This document shows, piece after piece, positions 53,812 to 63,144 of a stretch of 64,000 bases of DNA. Origin of the DNA: Paenibacillus paridis (GTDB taxonomy: Bacteria; Bacillota; Bacilli; Paenibacillales; Paenibacillaceae). The DNA lies in assembly GCF_006345825.1 (NCBI RefSeq), contig NZ_VCIX01000084.1, positions 102,499 through 166,498 of the forward strand, read 5' to 3'. Below the pieces are notes generated by a model. The model was not told the origin of the DNA. It did no database searches and was given only the letters and a program-made list of their open reading frames with translations. The translations under genes were made by a program, and so were the position numbers. Positions within the stretch are counted from its first letter, which is position 1. The number at the start of each line of letters is the position of its first letter.

Positions 53812-55437
53812 ATGTATAAAGTGATTATTGTCGATGATGAAGCGGTAGTTCGAATCGGATTAAAAAATACGATCCAGTGGCACGAGCATGGCTTCGAGCT
53901 GATCGGCGATTATGCCAATGGCCGGGAGGCCTGGGATGCCATCGAGCTGGACCGGCCGGAGCTGGTCATCTCGGACATTAGCATGCCGTTTATGGACGGG
54001 CTGGAGCTGGCCGGACTTATTTCGGCGCAATATCCATACATAAAAATGATTATTTTGACTGGCTTTGATGAATTTGAATATGCGCAGCAGGCGATCCGGC
54101 TTAAAATATCGGATTTTATTCTCAAGCCGATTACGGCGCAGGAAATCCGGCAGCTGCTCGATCGCATCAAAGGGGAAATGGACGAGGAGAAGCAGCGGCG
54201 CGAGGATCTTAGCAGGCTGAACAGCCAGCTGGAGCAAAGCTTGCCTTTGCTGAAGGAACGTTTTCTGGAGCGTTTGGTAGCGGTAGGGCTTGGCGAAGCG
54301 GCAATCGCGGAGCGGCTAACTTATTTCAGCCTTCCGCCCATGCCGCCGCCGTATTTGGTTATGGTCGTGGATATTGATGATTTTGGCAGCCGTGTGTTCT
54401 CTTCGTATGAACATGATGCCGAGTTTTTGCGGTTTGCGGCGTACGATATCTTTCAGGAGACAGCCGCGCGTGAACAGGTGCTTGCCTTCCGAACCCGGGA
54501 GGAGAGGATGGTTGCGATCGTTTACGGAGAGAACGACGAGAGTCTCTTGTATGAGCGAGTATTTTCGCTTGCAGAGGAAATACGCTATCATATCGAGAAA
54601 TATTTGAAGTTCACGGTTACTGTTGGAATCGGCCGAGTCTGCACGAATGCCGAACAGCTTCCGGCTTCCTACAAAAGCGCGTTGTCCGTGCTCGATTACC
54701 GCTTCCTGCTGGGCAAAAACAGGGTGCTAAGCATTACGGATATTGAGGGGAAATCCTCAAATGTCTTGCCGCTAAGCAATGATTGGGACCGCAAGCTTGC
54801 CGCGGCCGTCAAAACAGGCGCGATCCAAGAAGCGTACCTGTTAATTGAGTCGGGGGTCGCCGAGCTGAAGCGCTCCATGGTTCCGGCAGAAGCCTGCCTG
54901 CTCCAAATGCAGAAGGTAGTGCTGTCGCTTATGAATTCGATCCAAGAGCTGGCCATTCATGAGATCGATCCGGCCTTTGGGGAGCAAATCAAGCTGATGG
55001 ATATCCTGAAGTTCAAGACGCTGGATGAGGTTGAACTGTGGCTGAAGGAAGTTGTGCGATCGGTCATATCTACCGTTACGGATAACCGGAATTATCTGAC
55101 AAACAAGCAGATTCACCAAGCGGTCAAATACATTGATACGAACTATGCCAATGAGAAAATGTCGCTTCAGGACCTGTGCCGCCATGTGCTCATGAGCACA
55201 AGCTATTTCAGCCTGGTATTTAAGCAGCATACGGGAGAAACCTTTATCGAGTATCTGACGGGGACGCGAGTAGGCAAGGCGAAGGAGCTGCTTCATAACT
55301 CAACGCTGAAGCTGTATGAGATCGCCGAGCAAGTCGGCTACAAGGACCCGAACTATTTCAGCATTATTTTTAAGAAGCATACCGGCATGACGCCTAAGGA
55401 TTACCGTGACAAACAAATTAAGGGGAGCGGAGTCTAG
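53812..55437 (+). CDS. Cluster D response regulator, YesN-type REC-AraC
   Basis: 541 residues from ATG 53812 (GAGAGG upstream); an ATG at 53767 adds fifteen residues unlike a receiver start. DDE at 8-10, Asp55 in ISDISMPFMDG, a ~300-residue middle region, and an AraC domain (LQDLCRHVLMSTSYFSLVFK and LYEIAEQVGYKDPNYFSIIFK). The kinase starts two bases after its stop. Expected targets are the binding-protein and permease genes downstream. Confidence 0.92.
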   Translation: MYKVIIVDDEAVVRIGLKNTIQWHEHGFELIGDYANGREAWDAIELDRPELVISDISMPFMDGLELAGLISAQYPYIKMIILTGFDEFEYAQQAIRLKISDFILKPITAQEIRQLLDRIKGEMDEEKQRREDLSRLNSQLEQSLPLLKERFLERLVAVGLGEAAIAERLTYFSLPPMPPPYLVMVVDIDDFGSRVFSSYEHDAEFLRFAAYDIFQETAAREQVLAFRTREERMVAIVYGENDESLLYERVFSLAEEIRYHIEKYLKFTVTVGIGRVCTNAEQLPASYKSALSVLDYRFLLGKNRVLSITDIEGKSSNVLPLSNDWDRKLAAAVKTGAIQEAYLLIESGVAELKRSMVPAEACLLQMQKVVLSLMNSIQELAIHEIDPAFGEQIKLMDILKFKTLDEVELWLKEVVRSVISTVTDNRNYLTNKQIHQAVKYIDTNYANEKMSLQDLCRHVLMSTSYFSLVFKQHTGETFIEYLTGTRVGKAKELLHNSTLKLYEIAEQVGYKDPNYFSIIFKKHTGMTPKDYRDKQIKGSGV

Positions 55438-55438
55438 C

Positions 55439-57223
55439 ATGCTCAAGGAACGGTTCTTTCCCTTATTTCCGCTAAAGAGCATTCAATCTAATATCTCTTT
55501 GGCGTTCTCGTTATTGATTTTAGCGGCAATCGTGTTGACCAGCTTGGTTAGTTACCAGGTGTCGGTCTCTGCGGTAGAGAGAAACTCCAAGGGCTACATT
55601 GAAGAAATCATTAAGCAGGTCAACCTCAATATACAATCCTATGTCGATAATATGGAAAATATCTCGCTGCTGGCCCTGACCAACAAAGATGTGAAATATT
55701 ATATCTCCGACAATAGCTTTATCAGCTCAGAGAACCGCCGTATCTACGAAAAACGAATTTCGGATTTATTCCAAGCCATCCTCTATACGCGCAACGACAT
55801 CGCCTCCATTATGGTATTCGGCTACAACGGCCGTTTTGTTTCCGACCGGAGAATTACAACCATGAATCCGAACACCAAGCTGGAGGACCAGGCATGGTAC
55901 CAGATGGCGAAGGCGGCAGGCGGGCAATCCGTCGTATCCGCGCCCCATGTGCAAAGCCTGATCGAAAACGAATACCGCTGGGTCGTATCTTTAAGCAGGG
56001 AGCTCAAAAATACGGATGGCATAACCGCCGAAGGCGTTCTGCTCGTGGATTTGAACCTCAGCGTCATCAATGATATTTGCAATAACATCAACCTCGGTAA
56101 AAAAGGCTATCTCTTCATCGTGGACGATAAAGGAAATATCGTTTACCATCCCCAGCAGCAGCTGATTGACAGCAACCTGCGGACCGAACACATCTCAGAA
56201 GTTCTTCAAGCATCCAGCGGTCAATCCTTCATTATGGACAAGGGCGACGGCAAACGCATCTATTCTGTGCAGGACACGAATTTCGGCTGGCGAATCGCCG
56301 GGGTCGCCTATACGGATGACCTTATTGCTAGCAAGGACGATTTGCGCAATTCGATTATATTCTACTCGTTGTTCGGACTGGCTATTTCCTTGCTTATCTC
56401 GGTTGGGCTCTCTCACCGTTTATCCAAGCCGATCAAAGTGCTGCAATCGGATATGAAGCAGGTGGAGAAAGGGAATTTCGATATTCAAACCGAGATTGGC
56501 CAGATGAACGAGATCGGGCAGCTAGGCCGCTCCTTTAATCTGATGGTCAGTCGGACCAAGTTTTTAATGGAGGAAACCATTCAGAATCAGGAAAACAAGC
56601 GCAAGAGCGAGCTGCTGCTGCTTCAATCGCAGATCAATCCGCATTTTTTGTACAATACGCTGGACTCCATTGTCTGGATGGCCGAGCAGAAGCAGCATGA
56701 GGAGGTCGTACTGATGACTTCCGCGTTAGCTAAGCTGTTTCGCGCCAGCATTACGAAGGACCAAGAGCTGGTGCCGATTCGCGTGGAAGTCGAACATATC
56801 ACCAATTATTTGCTCATTCAGAAAATGCGCTACAACGAGGAGCTGAACTACGTCCTTGATATCGATGAGGGCATCTTAGGCTTCAAGACCTTAAAGATAT
56901 TGCTGCAGCCGTTTGTGGAAAATGCGATTTATCATGGCATTCGCAGCATGTACGGCATGGAGGATGGGCTGATTACGATCCGTGGAAGACAATCGGGGGA
57001 GCATATTCGTTTCGAAGTGGAAGATAACGGGCTAGGGATGACGCCGGAGCAGGCCTCGCGGCTTCTGATCAACTATGAGGAAGACGGGCGAAATCAGGGA
57101 ATTGGCATTCGAAATGTCAACGAGCGGATCAAGCTGTATTTCGGCCATGAATATGGCATTCAAATCCGTAGTGAAATCGAGGAAGGCACATGCATAACCA
57201 TCGTAATACCCAAACTCGCTTAA
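55439..57223 (+). CDS. Cluster D sensor histidine kinase, YesM-like with Cache-type sensor
   Basis: 594 residues from ATG 55439 (AGGGGAGCGG upstream). TM1 about 17-38. The extracellular domain (about 40-295) resembles a double Cache fold (WYQMAKAAGGQSVVSAPHV; GYLFIVDDKGNIVYHP). TM2 about 300-322; HAMP; QSQINPHFLYNT with His402; HATPase_c (FVENAIYHG, VEDNGLGM). The next gene encodes a membrane-tethered sugar-binding protein, suggesting that the kinase senses a ligand through that partner. Confidence 0.93.
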   Translation: MLKERFFPLFPLKSIQSNISLAFSLLILAAIVLTSLVSYQVSVSAVERNSKGYIEEIIKQVNLNIQSYVDNMENISLLALTNKDVKYYISDNSFISSENRRIYEKRISDLFQAILYTRNDIASIMVFGYNGRFVSDRRITTMNPNTKLEDQAWYQMAKAAGGQSVVSAPHVQSLIENEYRWVVSLSRELKNTDGITAEGVLLVDLNLSVINDICNNINLGKKGYLFIVDDKGNIVYHPQQQLIDSNLRTEHISEVLQASSGQSFIMDKGDGKRIYSVQDTNFGWRIAGVAYTDDLIASKDDLRNSIIFYSLFGLAISLLISVGLSHRLSKPIKVLQSDMKQVEKGNFDIQTEIGQMNEIGQLGRSFNLMVSRTKFLMEETIQNQENKRKSELLLLQSQINPHFLYNTLDSIVWMAEQKQHEEVVLMTSALAKLFRASITKDQELVPIRVEVEHITNYLLIQKMRYNEELNYVLDIDEGILGFKTLKILLQPFVENAIYHGIRSMYGMEDGLITIRGRQSGEHIRFEVEDNGLGMTPEQASRLLINYEEDGRNQGIGIRNVNERIKLYFGHEYGIQIRSEIEEGTCITIVIPKLA

Positions 57224-57236
57224 GGGGTGCAGACTT

Positions 57237-58223
57237 GTGCGCAAGCATCGATTAACCTTCTGGCTTGTCCTGATTATTGCCGCTGTCGGCATCTATACTT
57301 TATTTAATTTTAGATTATTTTCAGGCGCGCATCAGGAGGAGAGAAATGTGACGGTCATCCTGAAAACCTTGAACGTACGGTTGGATTTCTGGCAAGCGGT
57401 CAGTCAAGGCGCCGAAGCGGCAGCCAAGGAGATGGGCATCCGTTTGAGTGTGGACGGGCCGCTCTCCGAGGACGATGCGGAAGGGCAGCTGCGGCTGCTC
57501 GAGGAAGCGATCGAGCGAAAACCGCAGGCGATTGTGATTGCCCCTATTGCGGACAAGCGGATGCCGGAAGCGTTCGCTAAGGCTCGCGAAGCAGGCATCC
57601 AGCTGGTCATTATCAATGACTCGCCTGACGCGGCGTCGGCTCCCGCCATCGTGACCACCAATCATGGGAAAGCAGGGCGCCTCGCTGGAGAAGCGGCTAT
57701 TGAAGCTACGGAGGGTCACCCCTTGATCGCAGTCATCGGCGATGAAGAGTCGTCTGCCGTTTCAGAAGAACGGCTGAAGGGGCTGCGGCATGCCCTCGCT
57801 GGTTACCCAGAGAGCGTAGTTGGAACCTACTACGCAGACAACGCCGAGGATCGTGCTTATGCGATCGTTATGGAGCTGCTGCGAAGGGGGGAGCCCATCA
57901 ATGCCATTATTGCTTTGAACGAGCCGGCATCGCAAGGGGCTGCCGCTGTGCTCAAAGAGCTGAATAAAGCGATGGAGATCAAGCTGATTGGTTTCGATAG
58001 CACCAGCGACGAGGTTCAGTTGCTGGAGTCAGGAACGATGACGGCCTCCATCGTGCAGAAGCCCTTCAATATGGGTTACCTTGGCGTGAAAATAGCGCAG
58101 AAGCTTATGACCGGCGGCAAAGCAGAGCCGGTTACCTATATCGAATCCAATGTCATAACGAAAGAAAATATGTACACAACAGAAAATCAGAAGCTGCTGT
58201 TTCCCTTTATTAATAGCAAATAG
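57237..58223 (+). CDS. Membrane-tethered ribose-binding-type sugar sensor protein
   Basis: 328 residues, GTG start 13 bases after the kinase stop, with a GGGGTG site. An N-terminal membrane segment (about 8-27, WLVLIIAAVGIYTLF) has no lipobox cysteine and no clear cleavage site, so it is a signal anchor. The rest is a two-lobe periplasmic-binding fold of the RbsB/Peripla_BP_4 type (ERKPQAIVIAPIADKRMPEAF, INDSPD, AIIALNEPASQGA, IGFDSTSDEVQLLESG). RbsB-type proteins normally serve CUT2 importers, but the permeases of this cluster are CUT1. Together with its place after the kinase, this suggests a sensory co-receptor, like XylFII with LytS in Clostridium beijerinckii. That role is inference. Confidence 0.85.
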   Translation: MRKHRLTFWLVLIIAAVGIYTLFNFRLFSGAHQEERNVTVILKTLNVRLDFWQAVSQGAEAAAKEMGIRLSVDGPLSEDDAEGQLRLLEEAIERKPQAIVIAPIADKRMPEAFAKAREAGIQLVIINDSPDAASAPAIVTTNHGKAGRLAGEAAIEATEGHPLIAVIGDEESSAVSEERLKGLRHALAGYPESVVGTYYADNAEDRAYAIVMELLRRGEPINAIIALNEPASQGAAAVLKELNKAMEIKLIGFDSTSDEVQLLESGTMTASIVQKPFNMGYLGVKIAQKLMTGGKAEPVTYIESNVITKENMYTTENQKLLFPFINSK

Positions 58224-58252
58224 AATGCTTTTTTGGAAGGACAAGATGCACG

Positions 58253-59566
58253 ATGCCGCTTAAAAAAGTCCGTAATGATAAGCCTTTTGCGACCGTAGCC
58301 TTGCTATTGGCCGGCTCCCTTCTGCTTGCTTCCTGTATGAATGCGAGCCCTTCGTCCAGCGCCCCTCCAAAGGAGGAGAGAGCTCTTATCCGCTTCGTGG
58401 CTGCGGAATACAGTACGGAGACGAAGCCACTGCTGGAGAAGCTGGTGAAGGAATTTGGCAGAAGGAACCCGCTGATTGATGTTGAGCTGCAGGTGGCCAA
58501 CTGGGATATTCTAGATGGCGTCTATACCTCGATGATTAGCAAGAATCAGCCCCCGGATCTGCTGAATACGAATGTGTATGCCCACTATGCCAAGGATGGC
58601 TTGCTCAACAATATGACCGACATTATGTCGCCTGAGCTGGCGAGCAAGCTTTATCCGAATTTAGTCGAAATGGATCAAATGGATGGCATCCAGTATGCGA
58701 TACCGTACGTGGCGACTACAAGAAATCTTTATTATAACAAGGAGCTCTTTCAGAAAGCGGGCATTGCCGCCCCTCCTTCAACCTGGTCTGAGCTTGCGCG
58801 GGCTGCCCAAAAAATCAAAGCGTTAGGCGTGGCGGAAGGGGTCGGCGTGGACCTGACGGATAATGAAACGCATGCTTCTTTGTCCTATGTCTTCTATGGC
58901 TCGGGCGGAGGGTGGATGAAGGATGGAAAATGGCAAATCAATTCACCGGGCAATGTCGAGGGAGTCAGCTTCCTGAAGGAGCTGTTCGATAAAGGCTTGA
59001 CCGATCCAGAGCCTACCGTGACGACGCGCGATGAGAAGCAGCGCATTATGGGCGGAGGGCAGCTTGCGATGATGATCTCCGGCAACTATTTCTCGACCGT
59101 GGTTCCGAAGGAGTACCCCTCACTTCAGTGGGGCAAAGGGCCGATGCCTGTGAAGGATGGGCAGCCGCCAATCAGCTTTGGCGTGCATGACGTGCTTGTT
59201 TCATTTAAGACCGATCACACCAATCAAGAAGCGTTGTCGAAGTTTCTTGACTTTTTATACGATGACCGGGAATACGAGGAAATGATCAAACGCGAAGGTT
59301 TTCTGCCCGCTACGATGACGGTAGGCACCCGCTTATCCGAGCAGGACGAGGAAATGAAGAAAGACCTGGAAGCGCTCCGCCAAGCAAAGTTTTACCCGGT
59401 AAGGGAACCCTCCTGGCAAGCCGTGCTGGATTACGCGCGCAAGATGGGTGACGCTATTCTGTATGAGCATATGAGTCCAAAAGAGGCACTCGACGAGCTG
59501 CAGCATTTCGCCGAAAGCAAGCAAAGTCAGATCAATGCAGCGAAAAAACAGACGGAAGCTGAGTAA
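58253..59566 (+). CDS. CUT1-type substrate-binding lipoprotein, first of two in cluster D
   Basis: 437 residues. Lipobox LASC with Cys28, a Ser/Pro linker, then a MalE-type family 1 fold (LIRFVAAEYSTE; DILDGVYTSMISKNQPPDLL; YAIPYVATTRNLYYNKELF). It follows the tethered sensor by 29 bases and is in the RR-HK unit, upstream of the regulatory gap, apart from the permeases. It may be a second sensor partner or a binding protein that shares the permeases with the 59732 product. GGAAGG lies ahead of the ATG. Confidence 0.9.
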   Translation: MPLKKVRNDKPFATVALLLAGSLLLASCMNASPSSSAPPKEERALIRFVAAEYSTETKPLLEKLVKEFGRRNPLIDVELQVANWDILDGVYTSMISKNQPPDLLNTNVYAHYAKDGLLNNMTDIMSPELASKLYPNLVEMDQMDGIQYAIPYVATTRNLYYNKELFQKAGIAAPPSTWSELARAAQKIKALGVAEGVGVDLTDNETHASLSYVFYGSGGGWMKDGKWQINSPGNVEGVSFLKELFDKGLTDPEPTVTTRDEKQRIMGGGQLAMMISGNYFSTVVPKEYPSLQWGKGPMPVKDGQPPISFGVHDVLVSFKTDHTNQEALSKFLDFLYDDREYEEMIKREGFLPATMTVGTRLSEQDEEMKKDLEALRQAKFYPVREPSWQAVLDYARKMGDAILYEHMSPKEALDELQHFAESKQSQINAAKKQTEAE

Positions 59567-59580
59567 ATCGCTATAGCGAT
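59567..59580. promoter_or_regulatory. 14-base perfect palindrome after the first binding-protein gene
   Basis: ATCGCTATAGCGAT is a loopless dyad immediately after the stop codon. There is no T-run, so it is more like an operator than a terminator. Confidence 0.35.
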
Positions 59581-59636
59581 GGCAAGGAAAAGAAAATAAT
59601 CAAGAATATATGGAAGATATTCAATAGAGTTCAGAG

Positions 59637-59722
59637 CCCTCCCAAACTATGATGAAATTACGCATTTGAGCTTTGTTAAGAGCTCGTAAATGGCAGCGTA
59701 AACACATTATTTTTTGGGAGGG
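59637..59722 (+). promoter_or_regulatory. Inverted repeat that would sequester the SBP ribosome site
   Basis: CCCTCCCAAA (59637-59646) is exactly complementary to TTTGGGAGGG (59713-59722). The second arm is the ribosome site of the binding-protein gene at 59732. The 66-base loop holds a smaller GAGCT/AGCTC hairpin (59668-59672 with 59681-59685). If the transcript starts upstream of 59637, pairing would block translation. Confidence 0.55.
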
Positions 59723-59731
59723 TTTGCTTTC

Positions 59732-61099
59732 ATGATGATGAAGAAAAAGTTTGCAGCGCTCGGAATTGCCGTTATATTGGCTGCCGTGTCGTTAGCAGGA
59801 TGCGGATCGGGCAACACCAACAGCGAGGCAACGAATAAGCCTACCAATGCGGCGCCTGCCGCTGAGGAAACTAAAACGCCGGATGCCGGCAATGAACCGG
59901 CTAAGCTGACCGGAGACTTCGAGATCCAATACTTCGTTGGCGGCTATGGCGACAAATGGTGGAAGAAGGTTATCGCTGATTTCCAAGCTGCGAATCCCGA
60001 CCTGAAAATTAAAGAATCATCCGGTCCCAAAATCAATGACCAAAACCGGCCCCGCTGGATCGGCGGCAATCCTCCTGACTTCGTATACATCGACGGACCG
60101 GTTCTGAATGACCGCCAGATGGTAGAGGATGGCCAGCTGGAAGATTTGACGGACTGGCTGAAGGATGCCAAAAACGTTGACGGCGACCTCATTACCGATA
60201 TCCTCGCGCAACCCGCTCAGCAATTTGATGGCAAAGTGTACAATATTCCGCTCGTCTTGAACTCATGGGGCGTATTTTGGAACAAAGCGCTCTTTAAGGA
60301 AAAAGGCTGGAGCGAGCCAACGGACTTCGCATCCTTCCTTGCCGTGAGCGACAAAATCAAAGCGGACGGCATTACGCCTTTCATTCATACAGGTAAATAC
60401 CCGTATTATATCAACGGTTCGATTCTGTATCCTGCAATCGTGTCGGCGAACAACAACGATTATACGATTCTGCAAGACATGGCGGCGAATAAAGTGGAAG
60501 CGTTCGAAAGCCCTGCGGTGCTTGCGGCGCTGAACAAAATTGTAGAGCTGCGCGACAAAGGCTTTATCGACAAGGCTTCCATCCAAATCAATCATACCGA
60601 TTCCCAAATGCTGTTCCTGCAAAATAAAGATGCATTCATTCCTAACGGCTTGTGGCTTCCTAACGAGATGGCCAAGGATATTCCTGCCGGCTTCGACTTT
60701 GGCTTCATTCCTTCCGTTACGCAGGAAGCGGGCGGCAAAGTGGTGGCGAACACCTCGACGTCTACAGTAGCGATTGCCAAGAACGGCAAGAACAAAGAAG
60801 CGGCCAAGGCGTTCCTGCAATTTATTTTCTCCAAAGCTCAAGCTTCGCAATGGGCTGAGCTAAGCGGCGCGCCATCCAACATTAAAGGCGACATTAGCGC
60901 TTCGAACGCGCCAAGCTTCGTGAAGGACGCCGCCAAATATTTGACGGATCCGAATACGATCGTTATTCCGACCATTACGTACAACGCGGACGTGGATAAG
61001 GCGATGATGGACGCAACGGATGCGTTGACCATCAGCACGATTACGCCGGAGGAATGGGTGAAACGGGTAACGGACGCTGTCAAAAAAGCGAGCAAATAA
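59732..61099 (+). CDS. CUT1 substrate-binding lipoprotein, main transporter component of cluster D
   Basis: 455 residues from ATG 59732; the in-frame TTG at 59714 overlaps the GGGAGGG ribosome site. Lipobox LAGC with Cys24, an Asn/Pro/Glu linker, then a family 1 fold (FEIQYFVGGYGDKWWKKV; NPPDFVYIDGP; late KEAAKAFLQFIFSKAQ). Two permease genes follow after a strong hairpin. Its expression may be gated by the long inverted repeat in its 5' region. Confidence 0.92.
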   Translation: MMMKKKFAALGIAVILAAVSLAGCGSGNTNSEATNKPTNAAPAAEETKTPDAGNEPAKLTGDFEIQYFVGGYGDKWWKKVIADFQAANPDLKIKESSGPKINDQNRPRWIGGNPPDFVYIDGPVLNDRQMVEDGQLEDLTDWLKDAKNVDGDLITDILAQPAQQFDGKVYNIPLVLNSWGVFWNKALFKEKGWSEPTDFASFLAVSDKIKADGITPFIHTGKYPYYINGSILYPAIVSANNNDYTILQDMAANKVEAFESPAVLAALNKIVELRDKGFIDKASIQINHTDSQMLFLQNKDAFIPNGLWLPNEMAKDIPAGFDFGFIPSVTQEAGGKVVANTSTSTVAIAKNGKNKEAAKAFLQFIFSKAQASQWAELSGAPSNIKGDISASNAPSFVKDAAKYLTDPNTIVIPTITYNADVDKAMMDATDALTISTITPEEWVKRVTDAVKKASK

Positions 61100-61125
61100 A
61101 TAACCTTTAACAGATGCAGAGCAGG

Positions 61126-61157
61126 GGCGGCCGAGGCAAATAAACGCCGCGGCCGCC
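61126..61157 (+). promoter_or_regulatory. Intercistronic GC-rich hairpin between binding protein and permeases
   Basis: GGCGGCCG (61126-61133) pairs with CGGCCGCC (61150-61157), continued by GGC/GCC after a mismatch; no T-run. It resembles the hairpin at the same place in cluster A and may set the binding-protein to permease ratio. Confidence 0.65.
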
Positions 61158-61188
61158 TCCTGTGAGTTTACTCGGGGGGATGGGGAGC

Positions 61189-62091
61189 ATGAACTCAGGG
61201 ACAGTCAAATGGCAGAGAAATCTATTTATCGCATCATTCATCGTTCCTACGCTGCTGTTTTTTGGCGTATTTACGATTTATCCGGTCGCGCAAGGCCTGT
61301 ATTATTCCTTCTTTGATTGGTCCGGCATGTCGGACAAGAAAACATTCGTCGGCTTCGATAATTTCGTAGAAATGTTCCATGATCCGATCATTTGGAGAGC
61401 GATCGGCAATGATTATTTCCTTGTCGCGGGAAAAATCGTCGGCATTATGCTGCTGGCAACCTTTTTCGCGGTGGCGCTGACTCGCTTCGGCTTTAGGCTG
61501 GCCGGGTTTTTTCGCTCGATTTTTTTCATACCGAATGTTATTTCCGTCGTTGTTATCGGCGTATTGTGGAATTTCATATATAATCCGCAAATCGGCTTTC
61601 TGAACGGTTTTTTATCGTTGTTTACGAAGGAACAGGTGACGATTACTTGGCTGGGCTTTCCCGGCCATACGATATGGATGCTTCTTCCGCCGGCCATTTG
61701 GGCGGGGATCGGCTTTTATATGATTTTGCTCATCGCGGCTATTCAGAGCATTCCTGAGTCGTATTATGAGGCGGCCAGCATCGAGGGCGCGGGGCAGTGG
61801 AAGCAGTTCTGGAGCATTACGGTACCGCTCACCTGGGAGCAAATCAAAGTGTCTATTTTGAACATTATGATGACGACGCTGAACGGCTCCTTCGTAATCG
61901 TCTGGATCATGACCGAGGGCGGACCGGACAACAGTACCCAGGTGATGGGCTCTTATTTGTATCAGATGGCGTTCCGGCAATATCATTTCGGCTATGGCGC
62001 GGCTATAGGTTTTATTATTTTGGTATTGTCACTCATTACGACCATCGTGCTGCAGCGGTTGATGCGCCATGATACGGTCGAGATGAGCTAA
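61189..62091 (+). CDS. CUT1 ABC permease, MalF-like (cluster D)
   Basis: 300 residues from ATG 61189 (GGGGGGATGGGG upstream); an in-frame GTG at 61162 adds a Gly-rich start without a ribosome site. Six membrane segments (FIASFIVPTLLFFGVFTIYP). EAA loop YYEAASIEGAGQWKQFWSI then TVPLTWEQI. Partner permease 13 bases downstream. Confidence 0.92.
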   Translation: MNSGTVKWQRNLFIASFIVPTLLFFGVFTIYPVAQGLYYSFFDWSGMSDKKTFVGFDNFVEMFHDPIIWRAIGNDYFLVAGKIVGIMLLATFFAVALTRFGFRLAGFFRSIFFIPNVISVVVIGVLWNFIYNPQIGFLNGFLSLFTKEQVTITWLGFPGHTIWMLLPPAIWAGIGFYMILLIAAIQSIPESYYEAASIEGAGQWKQFWSITVPLTWEQIKVSILNIMMTTLNGSFVIVWIMTEGGPDNSTQVMGSYLYQMAFRQYHFGYGAAIGFIILVLSLITTIVLQRLMRHDTVEMS

Positions 62092-62104
62092 GGGGGATAC
62101 AACG

Positions 62105-62950
62105 ATGAACATACAGCTAAAACATCCGGTCGCCAAGCTGGTCGTATCTGTTATTTTGGTGTTATGGGGCATATCGGTTCTGTATCCGCTTTTGTGGACG
62201 CTATTCGATTCGCTCAAAAACAACGAACAGTTTTTTATGAATGCGCCTTGGTCCTTGCCTGAGCTGCCGCTGCTCTGGAGCAATTTCTCCTATGTGTGGA
62301 GCAAATATAATTTCAGCACGTATTTCGTGAATTCGCTTGTCATTACGATCGGATCGACCGTACTAGCGCTGCTGCTGTCGGCGACAACCGCTTATGTGCT
62401 GGCAAGGTACAAGTTCAGAGGCAGCAATGCGTTGTTTCTGCTTTATATTTCATCGATGATGGTGCCTTTTGTACTTGCGCTCATTCCGCTGTTTTTCTTA
62501 ATGAATTCGATGGGCTTAATCAATACGAAGCTGGGCTTAATCTTTGTGTATACGTCGAGCTTGCTGGCCTTCGGCATATTCGTGCTTGTCGGGTTTTTCA
62601 AATCGCTGCCAAAGGAGCTGGAGGAAGCCGCCATCGTAGACGGTGCCTCGTATTACGGGACGTTCTTCCGGGTGATGCTGCCTTTGTCGCAGCCAGGCTT
62701 GATAACGATTGGCATCGTTAACATCCTGAACATTTGGAACGAATACATCGTAGGGACGATTCTCATTAACGATCCCGACCAATACACGCTGCCGGTGGAA
62801 ATCGGCGTCATGCAGGCAGAGATGCAGTACCGCACGGAGTGGGGCCCATTGTTCGCGGCGCTCTTGATTACGATTGTTCCGGTGCTGATTATCTATATCA
62901 TCTTCCAGCGGCAGATCGCCAGTGGGATTACGGCTGGTGCGGTGAAATAA
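62105..62950 (+). CDS. CUT1 ABC permease, MalG-like (cluster D)
   Basis: 281 residues; six membrane segments; EAA loop LEEAAIVDGASYYGTFFRV then MLPLSQPG; C-terminal IFQRQIASGITAGAVK. AAGGGGG lies ahead of the ATG. Last gene of cluster D, followed by a terminator. Confidence 0.92.
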   Translation: MNIQLKHPVAKLVVSVILVLWGISVLYPLLWTLFDSLKNNEQFFMNAPWSLPELPLLWSNFSYVWSKYNFSTYFVNSLVITIGSTVLALLLSATTAYVLARYKFRGSNALFLLYISSMMVPFVLALIPLFFLMNSMGLINTKLGLIFVYTSSLLAFGIFVLVGFFKSLPKELEEAAIVDGASYYGTFFRVMLPLSQPGLITIGIVNILNIWNEYIVGTILINDPDQYTLPVEIGVMQAEMQYRTEWGPLFAALLITIVPVLIIYIIFQRQIASGITAGAVK

Positions 62951-62987
62951 GGGACAAACGAGAACAAAATTCAGCAATTCCGCGCGT

Positions 62988-63026
62988 GAGCAGCCAAGCC
63001 TCAGAGAGGATCGGCTGCTCTTTTTT
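62988..63026 (+). terminator. Terminator of cluster D
   Basis: 8-bp stem GAGCAGCC / GGCTGCTC with a 17-base loop, followed by six Ts. Confidence 0.82.
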
Positions 63027-63040
63027 GCATGGCTGCCTAT

Positions 63041-63070
63041 TTGCTTTCCTTCGCTGCGGGTCATTATAAT
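63041..63070 (+). promoter_or_regulatory. Promoter of the 63145 gene
   Basis: TTGCTT 63041-63046, 18-base spacer, TATAAT 63065-63070. Confidence 0.6.
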
Positions 63071-63144
63071 GAAGAAAATGGAGCGGACAAGCGGAGCTCA
63101 TTAGGGTTGTTCGCTTACCCTGCTACCGGACGGAGGAGCCTCAC

